Shown here in pieces: positions 20,198 to 28,440 of a stretch of DNA of 64,000 nt (the stretch's first letter is position 1; each line of letters begins with the position of its first letter). Under the pieces are notes generated by a model, which was not told where the DNA came from, did not search any database, and worked only from the letters and a program-made list of their open reading frames with translations. The stretch is from an uncultured Clostridia bacterium (GTDB taxonomy: Bacteria; Bacillota; Clostridia; Christensenellales; UBA1242), in contig CANQDK010000005.1 in NCBI GenBank assembly GCA_947591785.1, positions 46,416 to 110,415 on the forward strand. The letters run 5' to 3'. The translations under genes were made by a program, and so were the position numbers.

Positions 20198-20935
20198 ATG
20201 TGGAATGATAGAACAAAACTTTTGATTGGAAATAGAGGGTTAAATGTGCTTGAAAACAGCAATGTTTGTATTGTTGGAATTGGTGGCGTTGGTGGTTATG
20301 TTGCATACCTTCTGGCTAGAGCGGGAATTGGAAGTTTAACTTTTGTTGATTTTGATAGAGTTGACGAAACAAACATAAATAGACAAATTGTTGCAACAAC
20401 AAAAACTGTTGGAAAGTTTAAGACAGATGTTATGAAAGATATCATTGCAGAAATAAATCCAAAATGTGAATGTTTAGTTGTTAATGAGCGGTTAGAAAAT
20501 GAAAATATGGATAAAATTCTTACATTGAAAAAATTTGATTTTGTTGTTGATGCCATAGACAGTGTTCAAAATAAAGTTGATTTAATTTCCTATTGTAAGG
20601 AACATGGGATTCGTATTGTTTCTGCTATGGGTGCTGGAAATCGTATAACTATTCCAAGTTTTAAGATAATGGATATATACAAAACTTCTAATGATGGGCT
20701 TGCAAAGGTTATGCGAAAAAAATTGCGTGAGAAAAATATTAAATCACTTGATGTTGTTATTTGTGATTCTCAAACTTTAAAAAACAATGTATTTGATGAA
20801 GATTTAAGTGAATTAAAACTTGATGAAAGAAAATCCGTAGTGGGAAGTATATCGTATTTTCCTGCTATGTGCGGTTGTGTTTGTGCAGGATTTGTGATTG
20901 AAAATTTACTTGCTGAAGAAAACAAAACTAAATGA
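20198..20935 (+). CDS. tcdA: ThiF/MoeB-family E1-like enzyme, TcdA type
   Basis: TcdA (CsdL) uses ATP to cyclise N6-threonylcarbamoyladenosine in tRNA to its ct6A form. ATP-binding Rossmann motif VGIGGVGGYVAYLLARAGIG at about 25-45, D-x-D-x-V-x-x-x-N-x-x-RQ (VDFDRVDETNINRQ), and MGAGNR. The start at 20198 gives the family N-terminus MWNDRTKLLIG and follows TTGGAG. 245 residues. A different ThiF-like sulfur carrier enzyme cannot be excluded. trxA and iscS/iscU follow. Confidence 0.85.
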   Translation: MWNDRTKLLIGNRGLNVLENSNVCIVGIGGVGGYVAYLLARAGIGSLTFVDFDRVDETNINRQIVATTKTVGKFKTDVMKDIIAEINPKCECLVVNERLENENMDKILTLKKFDFVVDAIDSVQNKVDLISYCKEHGIRIVSAMGAGNRITIPSFKIMDIYKTSNDGLAKVMRKKLREKNIKSLDVVICDSQTLKNNVFDEDLSELKLDERKSVVGSISYFPAMCGCVCAGFVIENLLAEENKTK

Positions 20936-21016
20936 AACTTTAAATTTTAACTTATTTTGCTTTATTTTTTTATTTGAATTTGATAAAATATGTAATGAAA
21001 TAAAGGGGTGAAGATT

Positions 21017-21328
21017 ATGGAAATAATAACTGAAAAAGAATTCCAAGATAAAACTAAAAATGGTGTTGTCCTTATTGATTTTTTTGCCACATGGTGCGGG
21101 CCTTGCAAAATGATGAGTCCAATCTTGGAAAATGTTCAAAAAGAAATTGGAGATAAATTAACAATCTATAAAGTTGATGTTGATAATGATGAAAAACTTG
21201 CTTGTAGTTTTGGAATTATGAGCATTCCAACTATGATTTTGTTTGTTAATGGCCAAAAAAAAGAAAAACATGTTGGACTTTGGGCAAAGCAAGATGTTAT
21301 TGACACTGTAAGCAAATATTTGCCTTAA
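21017..21328 (+). CDS. trxA: Thioredoxin
   Basis: Small disulfide reductant. The active site WCGPC is within VVLIDFFATWCGPCKMM, and the cis-proline is in SIPTMILFVNG. 103 residues. ATG at 21017 follows AAGGGGTG; the track start (GTG, 21008) overlaps that site. No thioredoxin reductase in the window. Confidence 0.95.
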   Translation: MEIITEKEFQDKTKNGVVLIDFFATWCGPCKMMSPILENVQKEIGDKLTIYKVDVDNDEKLACSFGIMSIPTMILFVNGQKKEKHVGLWAKQDVIDTVSKYLP

Positions 21329-21479
21329 ATTTGACTTCAAAATTTAGTGTTTATTTGGCAAAAATTAATTTAAAACTAAATAATTTTTATATAATATAAA
21401 AATTTTAAACTTTTTCCTATTGACATTACTTTTTTTTGGTGTTAAAATATTCTTGAATTTTATTTTAAAAGGAAAGGTT

Positions 21480-22655
21480 ATGGAAAGAAAAATTTATTTG
21501 GACAATGCATCAACAACTTATGTTTCCAATGAAGTAATGGCAGAAATGCTACCTTGTTTCAATACTCTTTATGGAAACGCAGGTTCCCTTCATAGTTTTG
21601 GGCGTGATGCTGTCGCAATCTTGGATAGGGCTCGTGATAGAGTTAAAAATGCCATAAATGCAAATAAAGCGAATGAAATTTACTTTACTAGTGGTGGAAC
21701 TGAAGCTGACAACTGGGCAATAATTGGAGTTGCTCATGCAAATGCAAATAAAGGAAAACATATCATCACAAGTGCAATTGAACATCATGCTGTTTTGCAT
21801 GCTTGTGAACAACTTGAAAAAGAAGGATTTGAAATAACATATTTGCCTGTTGACCAATATGGACTTGTTAAAATGCCAGAGCTTTTGCATGCTATTAGAA
21901 AAGACACTATATTGATTTCTGTCATGACAGTCAATAATGAAGTTGGAACAATACAAAACATTAAAACTATTGCTAAAATTGCTCACGATTATGGTATATT
22001 GTTTCATACTGATGCAGTTCAAGCAATTGGACATGTTAAAATGGATGTTCAAGATATGGAAATTGACCTTATGTCTATGTCCGCTCATAAAATTCATGGA
22101 CCAAAAGGGGTTGGGGCATTATACGTTAAAAATGGAATAAGAATCGACCCAATCACTTATGGCGGAACAAGTCAAGAAAGAGGAAAGCGTTCAGGAACAG
22201 AAAATATTCCAGCAATTGCTGGGTTTGGTAAGGCCATTGAAATTGCAACAAAAAATTATATCATCACAAATAAAAAACTTCATTCAATTAGGGATTATTT
22301 CCTCGAAAAACTAAAAGAAAAAGTGGAATATTTCCAAGTTAATGGCCATCCACATCAAAAATCAAATGCTATTTTAAATGTTTCATTTTATGGAATTGAA
22401 GGTGAAAGCATATTAATGCTTCTTGACCTTGCAGGAATTTGTGTTTCAACAGCATCTGCTTGCACTTCAAAATCGCTTTTGCCATCTCATGTTTTGAAAG
22501 CGATGGGTGTTCCTGATGATATAGCACAAGGTTCGATACGCTTCTCTTTTGGAACAAATATTTCAAAATCTGATGTTGATTATGTCACAGATGAAATTCA
22601 AAAGGTGGTTGCAAAACTTAGAGCAATTTCACCAATTCAAGCAGGGAGGATTTAA
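21480..22655 (+). CDS. iscS: Cysteine desulfurase (IscS/NifS family)
   Basis: PLP enzyme that takes sulfur from cysteine for Fe-S clusters and thiolation. N-terminus YLDNASTTYVS, PLP lysine in SAHKIHGPKGVGALY, catalytic cysteine in STASACTSKS, and the C-terminal FSFGTNIS motif. 391 residues. ATG at 21480 follows AAGGAAAGG. It lies two bases before iscU, forming a sulfur-donor/scaffold pair. Confidence 0.96.
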   Translation: MERKIYLDNASTTYVSNEVMAEMLPCFNTLYGNAGSLHSFGRDAVAILDRARDRVKNAINANKANEIYFTSGGTEADNWAIIGVAHANANKGKHIITSAIEHHAVLHACEQLEKEGFEITYLPVDQYGLVKMPELLHAIRKDTILISVMTVNNEVGTIQNIKTIAKIAHDYGILFHTDAVQAIGHVKMDVQDMEIDLMSMSAHKIHGPKGVGALYVKNGIRIDPITYGGTSQERGKRSGTENIPAIAGFGKAIEIATKNYIITNKKLHSIRDYFLEKLKEKVEYFQVNGHPHQKSNAILNVSFYGIEGESILMLLDLAGICVSTASACTSKSLLPSHVLKAMGVPDDIAQGSIRFSFGTNISKSDVDYVTDEIQKVVAKLRAISPIQAGRI

Positions 22656-22657
22656 TT

Positions 22658-23071
22658 ATGTATAGCAAAACTGTTATTGATAGATTTCAAAATCCACGTA
22701 ATGCAGGTGGAATGCATGGGGCAAATGCAATTGGAGAAGTTGGAAATGCCGCATGTGGTGATATTATGAAAATGTATCTCAAAATTGATGATAATGGAGT
22801 TATTGAAAACGCAAAATTCAAAACTTTTGGTTGCTGTGCTGCAATTGCATCAACAGATATGGCATGTGACCTTATAAAAGGTAAAACAATTGATGAAGCA
22901 TTAAAAGTGACAAACAAACAAGTTTTGGATTTATTGGGAGAACTTCCACCACATAAAATTCATTGCTCAATTTTGGCAGAAGAAAGCATTAAAGCTGCCA
23001 TTCAAAACTACTATGAAAGAAAAGAAAAAGAACTTAAAAAATCTGTAAAAAAACCAATAAACTATGTTTAG
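22658..23071 (+). CDS. iscU: Fe-S cluster scaffold IscU/NifU-like
   Basis: Scaffold on which Fe-S clusters are built from IscS sulfur. Ligand positions visible: AACGD, FGCCAAIA and KIHCS. 137 residues with a lysine-rich tail beyond the usual end. Co-transcribed with iscS; a terminator follows at 23289. Confidence 0.95.
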   Translation: MYSKTVIDRFQNPRNAGGMHGANAIGEVGNAACGDIMKMYLKIDDNGVIENAKFKTFGCCAAIASTDMACDLIKGKTIDEALKVTNKQVLDLLGELPPHKIHCSILAEESIKAAIQNYYERKEKELKKSVKKPINYV

Positions 23072-23085
23072 TTTTTAATAAAATA

Positions 23086-23099
23086 TTTTGCGAATAGAT
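23086..23099 (+). repeat. Isolated att half-site
   Basis: TTTTGCGAATAGAT is identical to the right half of attR (28748-28761) and lies about 320 bp upstream of attL. The other half of a recombination site is not next to it. Confidence 0.5.
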
Positions 23100-23288
23100 A
23101 AATATTAATAACCAAATATCTTTAAATGTATAATAACTAAATGGAGATGTAATAGCGAATTTTATATTCATAATAATGTAAAAAATCTATGTTGACTTAA
23201 TTTTGAAAAACGATAAAAAAACAAAATTAAATATGTTGCAGACATTTTATTAAGAGTATCTTATTTTAAGTCACATTAAAAAATTATA

Positions 23289-23320
23289 AATCCTACATAA
23301 TTTGTTGTAGGATTTTTTAT
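23289..23320 (+). terminator. Terminator of the iscS-iscU unit
   Basis: AATCCTACA (23289-23297) and TGTAGGATT (23306-23314) form a nine-base-pair stem followed by TTTTTAT. Confidence 0.85.
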
Positions 23321-23351
23321 ATTTTAATATTGTAAACAAAAATTATAAAAA

Positions 23352-23389
23352 GTTTGCATAATACCATATTTTGATAGTATTATGCAAAC
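23352..23389. repeat. Dispersed palindromic element next to attL
   Basis: GTTTGCATAATAC (23352-23364) and GTATTATGCAAAC (23377-23389) are perfect 13-bp arms around a 12-base loop. They lie just outside the left prophage junction. Confidence 0.75.
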
Positions 23390-23406
23390 TGTATACAAAA
23401 TATAGA

Positions 23407-23440
23407 CTAACTATGCGTAAAACCTGTCTTTTGAGTATGT
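23407..23440 (+). other. attL, left Xer-type junction
   Basis: The core CGTAAAACCTGTCTTTTG (23416-23433) is shared with attR, and the shared stretch extends left to 23407 with one mismatch. The left arm CTATGCGTAAAA is palindromic with a TTTTG-type right arm around a CCTGTC spacer. The phage-derived right half is less symmetrical (TTTTGAGTATG). Confidence 0.8.
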
Positions 23441-23517
23441 AATGTAATTTGTAATACAAAAATATTGCAAATATACGCAAGTATACATTTTTTGAGATCT
23501 TAAACCAGGAGGGGTAT

Positions 23518-23835
23518 ATGAAAAATGACATCACATTTTGGACAACGATTGCTTCTACAGCAGTTGGAATTGTTGGGTATGTTATCACTATCATTATCAA
23601 CAAGAAGAAAAATAAAGCTAGCAAGCTTGTTGAGCTTGCTAAAATTGTTCAAAAGTTGCCTGAGTTTATTGCTGAAGCTGAAAAAATTTTCGGATCCGGG
23701 AATGGAACTGCTAAATTAACATACGTTTTGAACAAAGTCCAAATAGAATGTTTAAAAAATAAAGTAGAATACAACGAAGAGCAATTCAAAGGTGAAATTG
23801 AAAACATATTAAGCACACCTGAAAAGAAGGCTTAA
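23518..23835 (+). CDS. Prophage small membrane protein (unknown, possibly holin-like)
   Basis: 105 residues: one N-terminal transmembrane helix (about 8-28), a lysine-rich stop (NKKKNK), then an amphipathic helical tail. Such a first ORF is an accessory gene of the phage. The TM-plus-tail plan with LPEFIAEAEKIFGSGNG resembles LLH-type holin-like proteins, but this is tentative. Strong AGGAGGGG site. It is the first gene after attL. Confidence 0.65.
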   Translation: MKNDITFWTTIASTAVGIVGYVITIIINKKKNKASKLVELAKIVQKLPEFIAEAEKIFGSGNGTAKLTYVLNKVQIECLKNKVEYNEEQFKGEIENILSTPEKKA

Positions 23836-23931
23836 ATGACAAAAAAAATGCTTAAAAAGGAAATTGACAAACTTAAGCTTGAAATAGAGCATAATAGGAA
23901 AATTATAAATTTTATTATAAAAAACCTATAA
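23836..23931 (+). CDS. Prophage micro-ORF, 31 aa
   Basis: The ATG follows directly after the stop of the preceding gene and encodes MTKKMLKKEIDKLKLEIEH..., a short basic amphipathic helix. GAAAAGAAGG lies upstream inside the preceding gene. Too short for firm support; translation would be coupled. Function unknown. Confidence 0.4.
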   Translation: MTKKMLKKEIDKLKLEIEHNRKIINFIIKNL

Positions 23932-23954
23932 AAAATCAAAAAAAAGGAGCAAAA

Positions 23955-24074
23955 ATGAAAAAAACCGTTATGAAAAATAAAAGACGTGACCGTGCGTGCT
24001 TTGAAATCACGGCCAACAAAATTCACAAAAAAAATCTTGACACAACACAATCAAAAGGGGGGATTAGATTATGA
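23955..24074 (+). CDS. VP8/J-like small basic DNA-binding protein
   Basis: 39 residues, rich in Lys/Arg, missing from the ORF track because of its size. It ends with the gokushovirus VP8 pattern: K-[IV]-H-KKNL followed by KGGIRL. In microviruses the J/VP8 peptide binds the packaged single-stranded genome inside the capsid. AAAAAGGAG lies upstream; its TGA overlaps the ATG of VP5 (ATGA). Confidence 0.75.
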   Translation: MKKTVMKNKRRDRACFEITANKIHKKNLDTTQSKGGIRL

Positions 24075-24331
24075 AACTTAAACTATTTGCAGTTAAAGAC
24101 ACAGTGCAAGGTGAAATGATGAACCCATTCTTGCTAAGAAACAATGAAGAAGCAAAGAGAACTTTTGCAACAGCAGTAAATTCTGGAAGAGATAATAACA
24201 TCTGTTTATATGCGAAAGATATGCAACTTTTCGAACTTGGCGAGTATGACACAATAACAGGAGAAATAACACCAAAAGTTGAATACGTATGCAGTGGGCT
24301 TGAATTTAAAGAAGAAAAAAAGGAGGCTTAA
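24071..24331 (+). CDS. Gokushovirus VP5 (non-structural, ssDNA synthesis)
   Basis: 86 residues. The layout MKLKLFAVKDTVQGEMMNPF, then EEAKRTFATAVN and FELGEYDTITGEITP, matches the gokushovirus ORF5/VP5 family, linked to single-strand DNA synthesis or control of the strand switch. GGGGGG lies before the overlapping start. Directly followed by VP3. Confidence 0.85.
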   Translation: MKLKLFAVKDTVQGEMMNPFLLRNNEEAKRTFATAVNSGRDNNICLYAKDMQLFELGEYDTITGEITPKVEYVCSGLEFKEEKKEA

Positions 24332-24892
24332 ATGAATTTCAAAAGCTTAACAAATTTACACGAGCCACACAAATTTGCAGAAGGTGGCTTCAAAGAAACT
24401 GTTGACGTTTATGAAGATATAATAAACGAAAAAACAGGAAAAGTTGAAACAAAGAAAACCAAAGAAGAAAACTTCTATGAAAAAATTCAAGAAATGAAAG
24501 AAAGTCAAATGCTAGAAAACATTATCAAGAGATACAACATTGATTTGAATGAAAATCACATCACAGAAATAAGAGAAGAAATTGTTGATATGACACAAAT
24601 TCCAGAAGATTTGATTGAAACATACGCAATGACAAAGAAACTTGAAACAATGTTCAATGAAACAACAGCGGACATTAAAAACCACTTCAAAGACTTTGCC
24701 GGGTTTTTGCAAAGTGTTCAAAAAGGAACTTTACAAAGTGAACTTCAAAGTCTAAGCAAAAGAAAAATAACACAACAACAAATGCCACAACAACAAGTGC
24801 AACAACAAATGCCACAACAAGAAATGCAACCACAACAACAAATAATGCAACAACCACAAAATCAAAATCAAGGGGGAATAATGTATGCCTGA
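24332..24892 (+). CDS. Gokushovirus internal scaffolding protein VP3
   Basis: 186 residues. Acidic/basic helical protein with an N-terminus typical of VP3 (HEPHKFAEGGF) and the DMTQIPEDL segment near residue 90. The C-terminal 40 residues are a glutamine/proline-rich low-complexity tail (QQQMPQQQ repeats) absent from most relatives. It assists procapsid assembly and is lost on maturation. Overlaps VP1 by eight bases. Confidence 0.85.
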   Translation: MNFKSLTNLHEPHKFAEGGFKETVDVYEDIINEKTGKVETKKTKEENFYEKIQEMKESQMLENIIKRYNIDLNENHITEIREEIVDMTQIPEDLIETYAMTKKLETMFNETTADIKNHFKDFAGFLQSVQKGTLQSELQSLSKRKITQQQMPQQQVQQQMPQQEMQPQQQIMQQPQNQNQGGIMYA

Positions 24893-26588
24893 TAATAGAC
24901 AATTTGTTGAGAATATAGCTCAACTGATAAATAGACAACAAAGAACAAAATTCAATTTGACAGGAAACAACGGTGGCCTAAAATTGATGACCATGAACAA
25001 AGGTTATTTATATCCAATTTTCACACTCGAAGTTTTACCGGGGGATACATGGAGAGTTGATATTCAAGCATTAATACGTGCAACAACAATGATAAAACCA
25101 ATCATGAATAATATGTGGGCACAAATTCAATGCTTTTTCGTTCCAAACAGATTGACCTATAAACACTGGGAAGAAGTAATGGGTGAAAATAAGCAAGGGC
25201 CTTGGATAACAAATAAAGCAACTTATGAAGTGCCAAAATTAACAGCACCTGCAGGTGGGTGGAATCCAAAAACACTTGCGGACTATCTCGGAGTTCCAAC
25301 AAAAATTCCAAACTTGGAAATCAACTCGCTATACACAAAAGGTTATGCAAAAATTTGCAACGATTGGTATAGAGACGAAGACAGAATGAACTTCACACAC
25401 ATAACAGATGACGAAAAAAATTTGACAGGTGTAAACACAAAAAACTATGTGACAGACATTGAACTTGGCGGGGCATTATTTCCTGTTGCAAAAGCACATG
25501 ACATATTTACATCTTCTGCAATCGAACCACAAAAAGGCCCAACTGTTATGCTACCACTTGGAACAAGTGCACCAGTAAGTGTAAATGACCTTATGATTTA
25601 TGGAAACGGAATAACAATGGGCTTAACAGATGGAACCAATAAATTAGGCTTTGGCATAAGCACCGACATGAAAGTTTTCCCATCAGATGCCAAATACGGA
25701 AAAAATGTTGGAGATACGACAAGTGCAACAAATCACGGAAAAGCGAATGCATCATTAGGTTTAACAGAAGAACCAACAAAAAGCGGAATAACAGGAAAAG
25801 GCGAAGGAACTGCTGACCTATCACAAGCAACAGGGAGCTCTGTAAATGACCTAAGAATTGCAATAGCACTTCAACAGATGTATGAACTCGATGCACTTGC
25901 AGGCACAAGATACACAGAAATCATATTCTCACATTTTGGAGTAAGAAGCAGTGATGCAAGACTTCAAAGAAGTGAATATCTAGGCGGAAAGAAAGTTCCA
26001 ATCACAGTAACACAAGTCATTCAAAATTCAGAAACAGCAACAACACCACAAGGAAACTTAGCAGGAATGTCACAAAGCTTTGACGGAGACCACTATTTCA
26101 CGAAGTCATTCGAAGAACACGGAATATTGTATGTATGTTGTTGTATAAAAGGCGAAAACATATACCAACAAGGCTTACCTGCAAAATTCAGCAAATTCAA
26201 AAGAACGGACTATTACGACCCACTTTTCGCAAACCTTGGAATGCAACCAATTTTGAATAAAGAAATTTACGCACAGGGCAATTCAAAAGATAATGAAGCA
26301 TTCGGCTACAAAGAAGCATGGGCAGAATATAGATATTTGGAAAAAGAAGTTGCAGGAGAATTCAGAAGCAACTATGACCAATCAATCGATTATTGGCATA
26401 TCGCAAGAGACTTCAAAGAACTTCCAACAAATGGCGAAGAGTTCATAAAAGAAGGGCAATCAAACCTTGACAGAGCATTAACAGTTTCGAGTGAAGAAGC
26501 AGACCAATTCCAATGTGCATTCGCATTAAATGCAGTAGTAACTAGAGTTATGCCACCACACAGTGTGCCAGGATTAAAACGTTTCTAA
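24885..26588 (+). CDS. Gokushovirus major capsid protein VP1
   Basis: 567 residues, jelly-roll capsid protein that forms the T=1 shell. The family pattern is clear: F-x-L-T-x-x-x-GLKLMTMNKGYLYPIFTLEVLPGDTWRVD at the N-terminus, WAQIQCFFVPNRL, a variable threefold-protrusion region (about 200-310, Gly/Thr-rich), and DARLQRSEYLGG. The C-terminal HSVPGLKRF is also typical. Intact frame. This is the strongest evidence that the element is a gokushovirus. Confidence 0.96.
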   Translation: MPDNRQFVENIAQLINRQQRTKFNLTGNNGGLKLMTMNKGYLYPIFTLEVLPGDTWRVDIQALIRATTMIKPIMNNMWAQIQCFFVPNRLTYKHWEEVMGENKQGPWITNKATYEVPKLTAPAGGWNPKTLADYLGVPTKIPNLEINSLYTKGYAKICNDWYRDEDRMNFTHITDDEKNLTGVNTKNYVTDIELGGALFPVAKAHDIFTSSAIEPQKGPTVMLPLGTSAPVSVNDLMIYGNGITMGLTDGTNKLGFGISTDMKVFPSDAKYGKNVGDTTSATNHGKANASLGLTEEPTKSGITGKGEGTADLSQATGSSVNDLRIAIALQQMYELDALAGTRYTEIIFSHFGVRSSDARLQRSEYLGGKKVPITVTQVIQNSETATTPQGNLAGMSQSFDGDHYFTKSFEEHGILYVCCCIKGENIYQQGLPAKFSKFKRTDYYDPLFANLGMQPILNKEIYAQGNSKDNEAFGYKEAWAEYRYLEKEVAGEFRSNYDQSIDYWHIARDFKELPTNGEEFIKEGQSNLDRALTVSSEEADQFQCAFALNAVVTRVMPPHSVPGLKRF

Positions 26589-26598
26589 GGAGTGAAGT

Positions 26599-27042
26599 AT
26601 GGAAAATCCAAACGGAGCAGTTAGAGAAAACTGGATAACAACAAATATAGGAAGCTTCTTCAATGATATAACAGGAGCAACTGCAACAAACAACTTTAAC
26701 GCAAGACAAGCTCAAATCCAAAGAGATTGGGAAATGGAGATGTCAAACACAGCATATCAGCGTGCGGTTGAAGATATGAAAAATGCCGGGTTAAATCCTG
26801 CTATGTTATATCAAAGCGGTGGACAAGGAGCAAGCACACCATCAGGAGCAAATGCAACAGGCCAAAAAGGCGGAATTGCAATGAACCTAATAGGACAAAC
26901 TGCAAACCTTGTAAACTCAATCACAAACGCGAGAAAAGTCGATGCAATTACAAAACATGACGAAATAAAATCAAATGACGTCTCAAGACTTTATAGAACA
27001 ACTGCAAGAATTGCAGAAATGTTAGCAAAATTTATGAGCTAG
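26599..27042 (+). CDS. Gokushovirus DNA pilot protein VP2
   Basis: 147 residues. The hallmark QRDWEMEMSNTAYQRAVEDMKNAGLNPAMLY and the following GGQGASTPSGA are diagnostic of VP2, the minor spike/pilot that helps the genome enter the cell. It is shorter than many VP2 proteins because the C-terminal helical part is reduced. AAGGAG lies upstream. Its stop overlaps the outer arm of the cloverleaf structure. Confidence 0.9.
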   Translation: MENPNGAVRENWITTNIGSFFNDITGATATNNFNARQAQIQRDWEMEMSNTAYQRAVEDMKNAGLNPAMLYQSGGQGASTPSGANATGQKGGIAMNLIGQTANLVNSITNARKVDAITKHDEIKSNDVSRLYRTTARIAEMLAKFMS

Positions 27043-27172
27043 AATCAACAAAAGTGACACGCTGGTGTCACTTAGCCACTAAATAAACAAGTATATAAAC
27101 ATGGCTAATTTAATAAATAACCTGCGTGTGCACGCACGCACGCGAGAGCGTTTATTAAATTTTGTTGATTCT
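27041..27172. repeat. Contiguous four-way-junction inverted-repeat structure
   Basis: The outer 13-bp arms are perfect (AGAATCAACAAAA 27041-27053; TTTTGTTGATTCT 27160-27172). Three hairpins fill the interval without a single unpaired base between them: GTGACAC/GTGTCAC (27054-27071), TTAGCCA/TGGCTAA (27072-27108) and TTTAATAAA/TTTATTAAA (27109-27159). The last one encloses a GC-rich GCGTGTGCACGC core. Placement just before the rep gene suggests a replication or packaging origin; the function is inferred. Confidence 0.85.
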
Positions 27173-27185
27173 TAAGGAGTGAAGA

Positions 27186-28217
27186 ATGATAAGTTGTCCA
27201 AGACCGATGCACGCGTTCTTCACAGGTGAGAAAACCGCCGGGGGTGGTGAAAAATTGATTTTCCGAGACAGATTCACGGAAGAATTAAAATATATGCACC
27301 ACCTTCCAAAAGGCGGAGATGTTGAAGTAACGCTGACAGAATATGTTGAAATTCCCTGCGGGAACTGTGAAATTTGCAAAGCAAACCAAGCAAAAGCAAA
27401 AGCAGAAAGAGCAATAGCAGAGGCAATGAGTTGGGAACACAACGAAGTCATTAACTTAACTTACAACAACGAAAACCTACCAAAAAAGAAAAGACCAGAC
27501 GGAACGGAAGTAGCAACGTTAAATTATAAAGACGTTCAAGACTTCAAAAAAAGACTTTTGAAACAGTGGAAACAAAAATATAATGCAAATGGAATAAGAT
27601 TTCTATGTGCTTGTGAATATGGTGAAAAATATCAAAGACCACACTATCACTTAATTATGTTCAACTTTGAAGCACATGACAAGAAATTTTATGGCTACAC
27701 GTTAAAAGGCTCAAAAGAATGGGGTAGTGAAGAAATTGCTAAAATTTGGGGCAAAGGTAACATCACTATTGGAGAAGTTACACCGGCAACAATTCAGTAT
27801 GTTGCTAATTACTGTTTGAAGAAATTCAAAGGAAAAGAAGCAAAAGGTTATTACAAAGACCTTGGAATTGAACCAGAAAAGGTAACGTCAAGCAATAGAA
27901 AGGGCCTTGCGGGCGATTTTCTTGAAAAAAGGATAGAATTATACAAAAACACAGGAAAGTGCTTTGTAGGCACTGAAAACGGGCTTAAAACAATAGGTGT
28001 AAACAAATACTTTGACCAAAGAATAGCAAAAATTTATGGTGAAGATGTTTTGAAACAAATCAAAGAAGAAAGAATGCAACTTGCTAGCGACAGAGAAAAA
28101 ACAAGAGCATTCATAACAGGAATTGACATCGAAACACAAAGAGAAAATGATGAAAGACTGTTCCTAGAAAAAATAAAATCTGCCAAACAAAGAACATTTA
28201 AAAGCACAGGTTATTAA
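27186..28217 (+). CDS. Gokushovirus replication initiation protein VP4
   Basis: 343 residues, HUH endonuclease that nicks the viral origin to start rolling-circle replication. Motifs: cysteine pair PCGNCEICK (about 58-66), HUH motif RPHYHLIMF (about 150), and the tyrosine motif YVANYCLKK (about 205) with the nucleophile tyrosine(s). AAGGAG precedes the ATG and lies just after the cloverleaf. Stop TAA falls inside the loop of its own terminator. Confidence 0.95.
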   Translation: MISCPRPMHAFFTGEKTAGGGEKLIFRDRFTEELKYMHHLPKGGDVEVTLTEYVEIPCGNCEICKANQAKAKAERAIAEAMSWEHNEVINLTYNNENLPKKKRPDGTEVATLNYKDVQDFKKRLLKQWKQKYNANGIRFLCACEYGEKYQRPHYHLIMFNFEAHDKKFYGYTLKGSKEWGSEEIAKIWGKGNITIGEVTPATIQYVANYCLKKFKGKEAKGYYKDLGIEPEKVTSSNRKGLAGDFLEKRIELYKNTGKCFVGTENGLKTIGVNKYFDQRIAKIYGEDVLKQIKEERMQLASDREKTRAFITGIDIETQRENDERLFLEKIKSAKQRTFKSTGY

Positions 28218-28236
28218 GCTTGTGCTTTTTCTTTTT
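28200..28236 (+). terminator. Terminator at the VP4 end
   Basis: AAAAGCACA (28200-28208) and TGTGCTTTT (28221-28229) form a perfect nine-base-pair stem followed by TCTTTTT. The VP4 stop codon is in the loop. Confidence 0.85.
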
Positions 28237-28253
28237 CCAAAAAGAAACAAAAA

Positions 28254-28395
28254 GGCTCCGCAAAATTACGACATTTGTCACAAATCTCTATTTTGCTCGT
28301 TCTCCCTAGGCGGGAAGCCTGAGTGTGCAGGCTGTCGGCCTCATTGTCGGCCCGGCTAGTGCGAGCGGGCAGTTTCCGTTAGCTCGTCAGCACAG
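28254..28395. other. GC-rich hairpin cluster in the phage non-coding region
   Basis: This stretch has no ORF and is much richer in G+C than its surroundings. It contains GCCTG/CAGGC (28317-28332), GCCCG/CGGGC (28350-28370), a duplicated TGTCGGCC, and a palindromic GACATTTGTC. Such clusters in ssDNA phages often act in complementary-strand initiation or packaging; here the role is inferred. Confidence 0.65.
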
Positions 28396-28440
28396 AACAA
28401 TCAAAAGAAAAAAATATTTAACTTTTTTTGGCAAAATTAG

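Noticed and set aside
20159-20935. MoeB/ThiF with a partner sulfur carrier
   Set aside because: No ThiS/MoaD-like small protein is adjacent and the N-terminus fits TcdA better.
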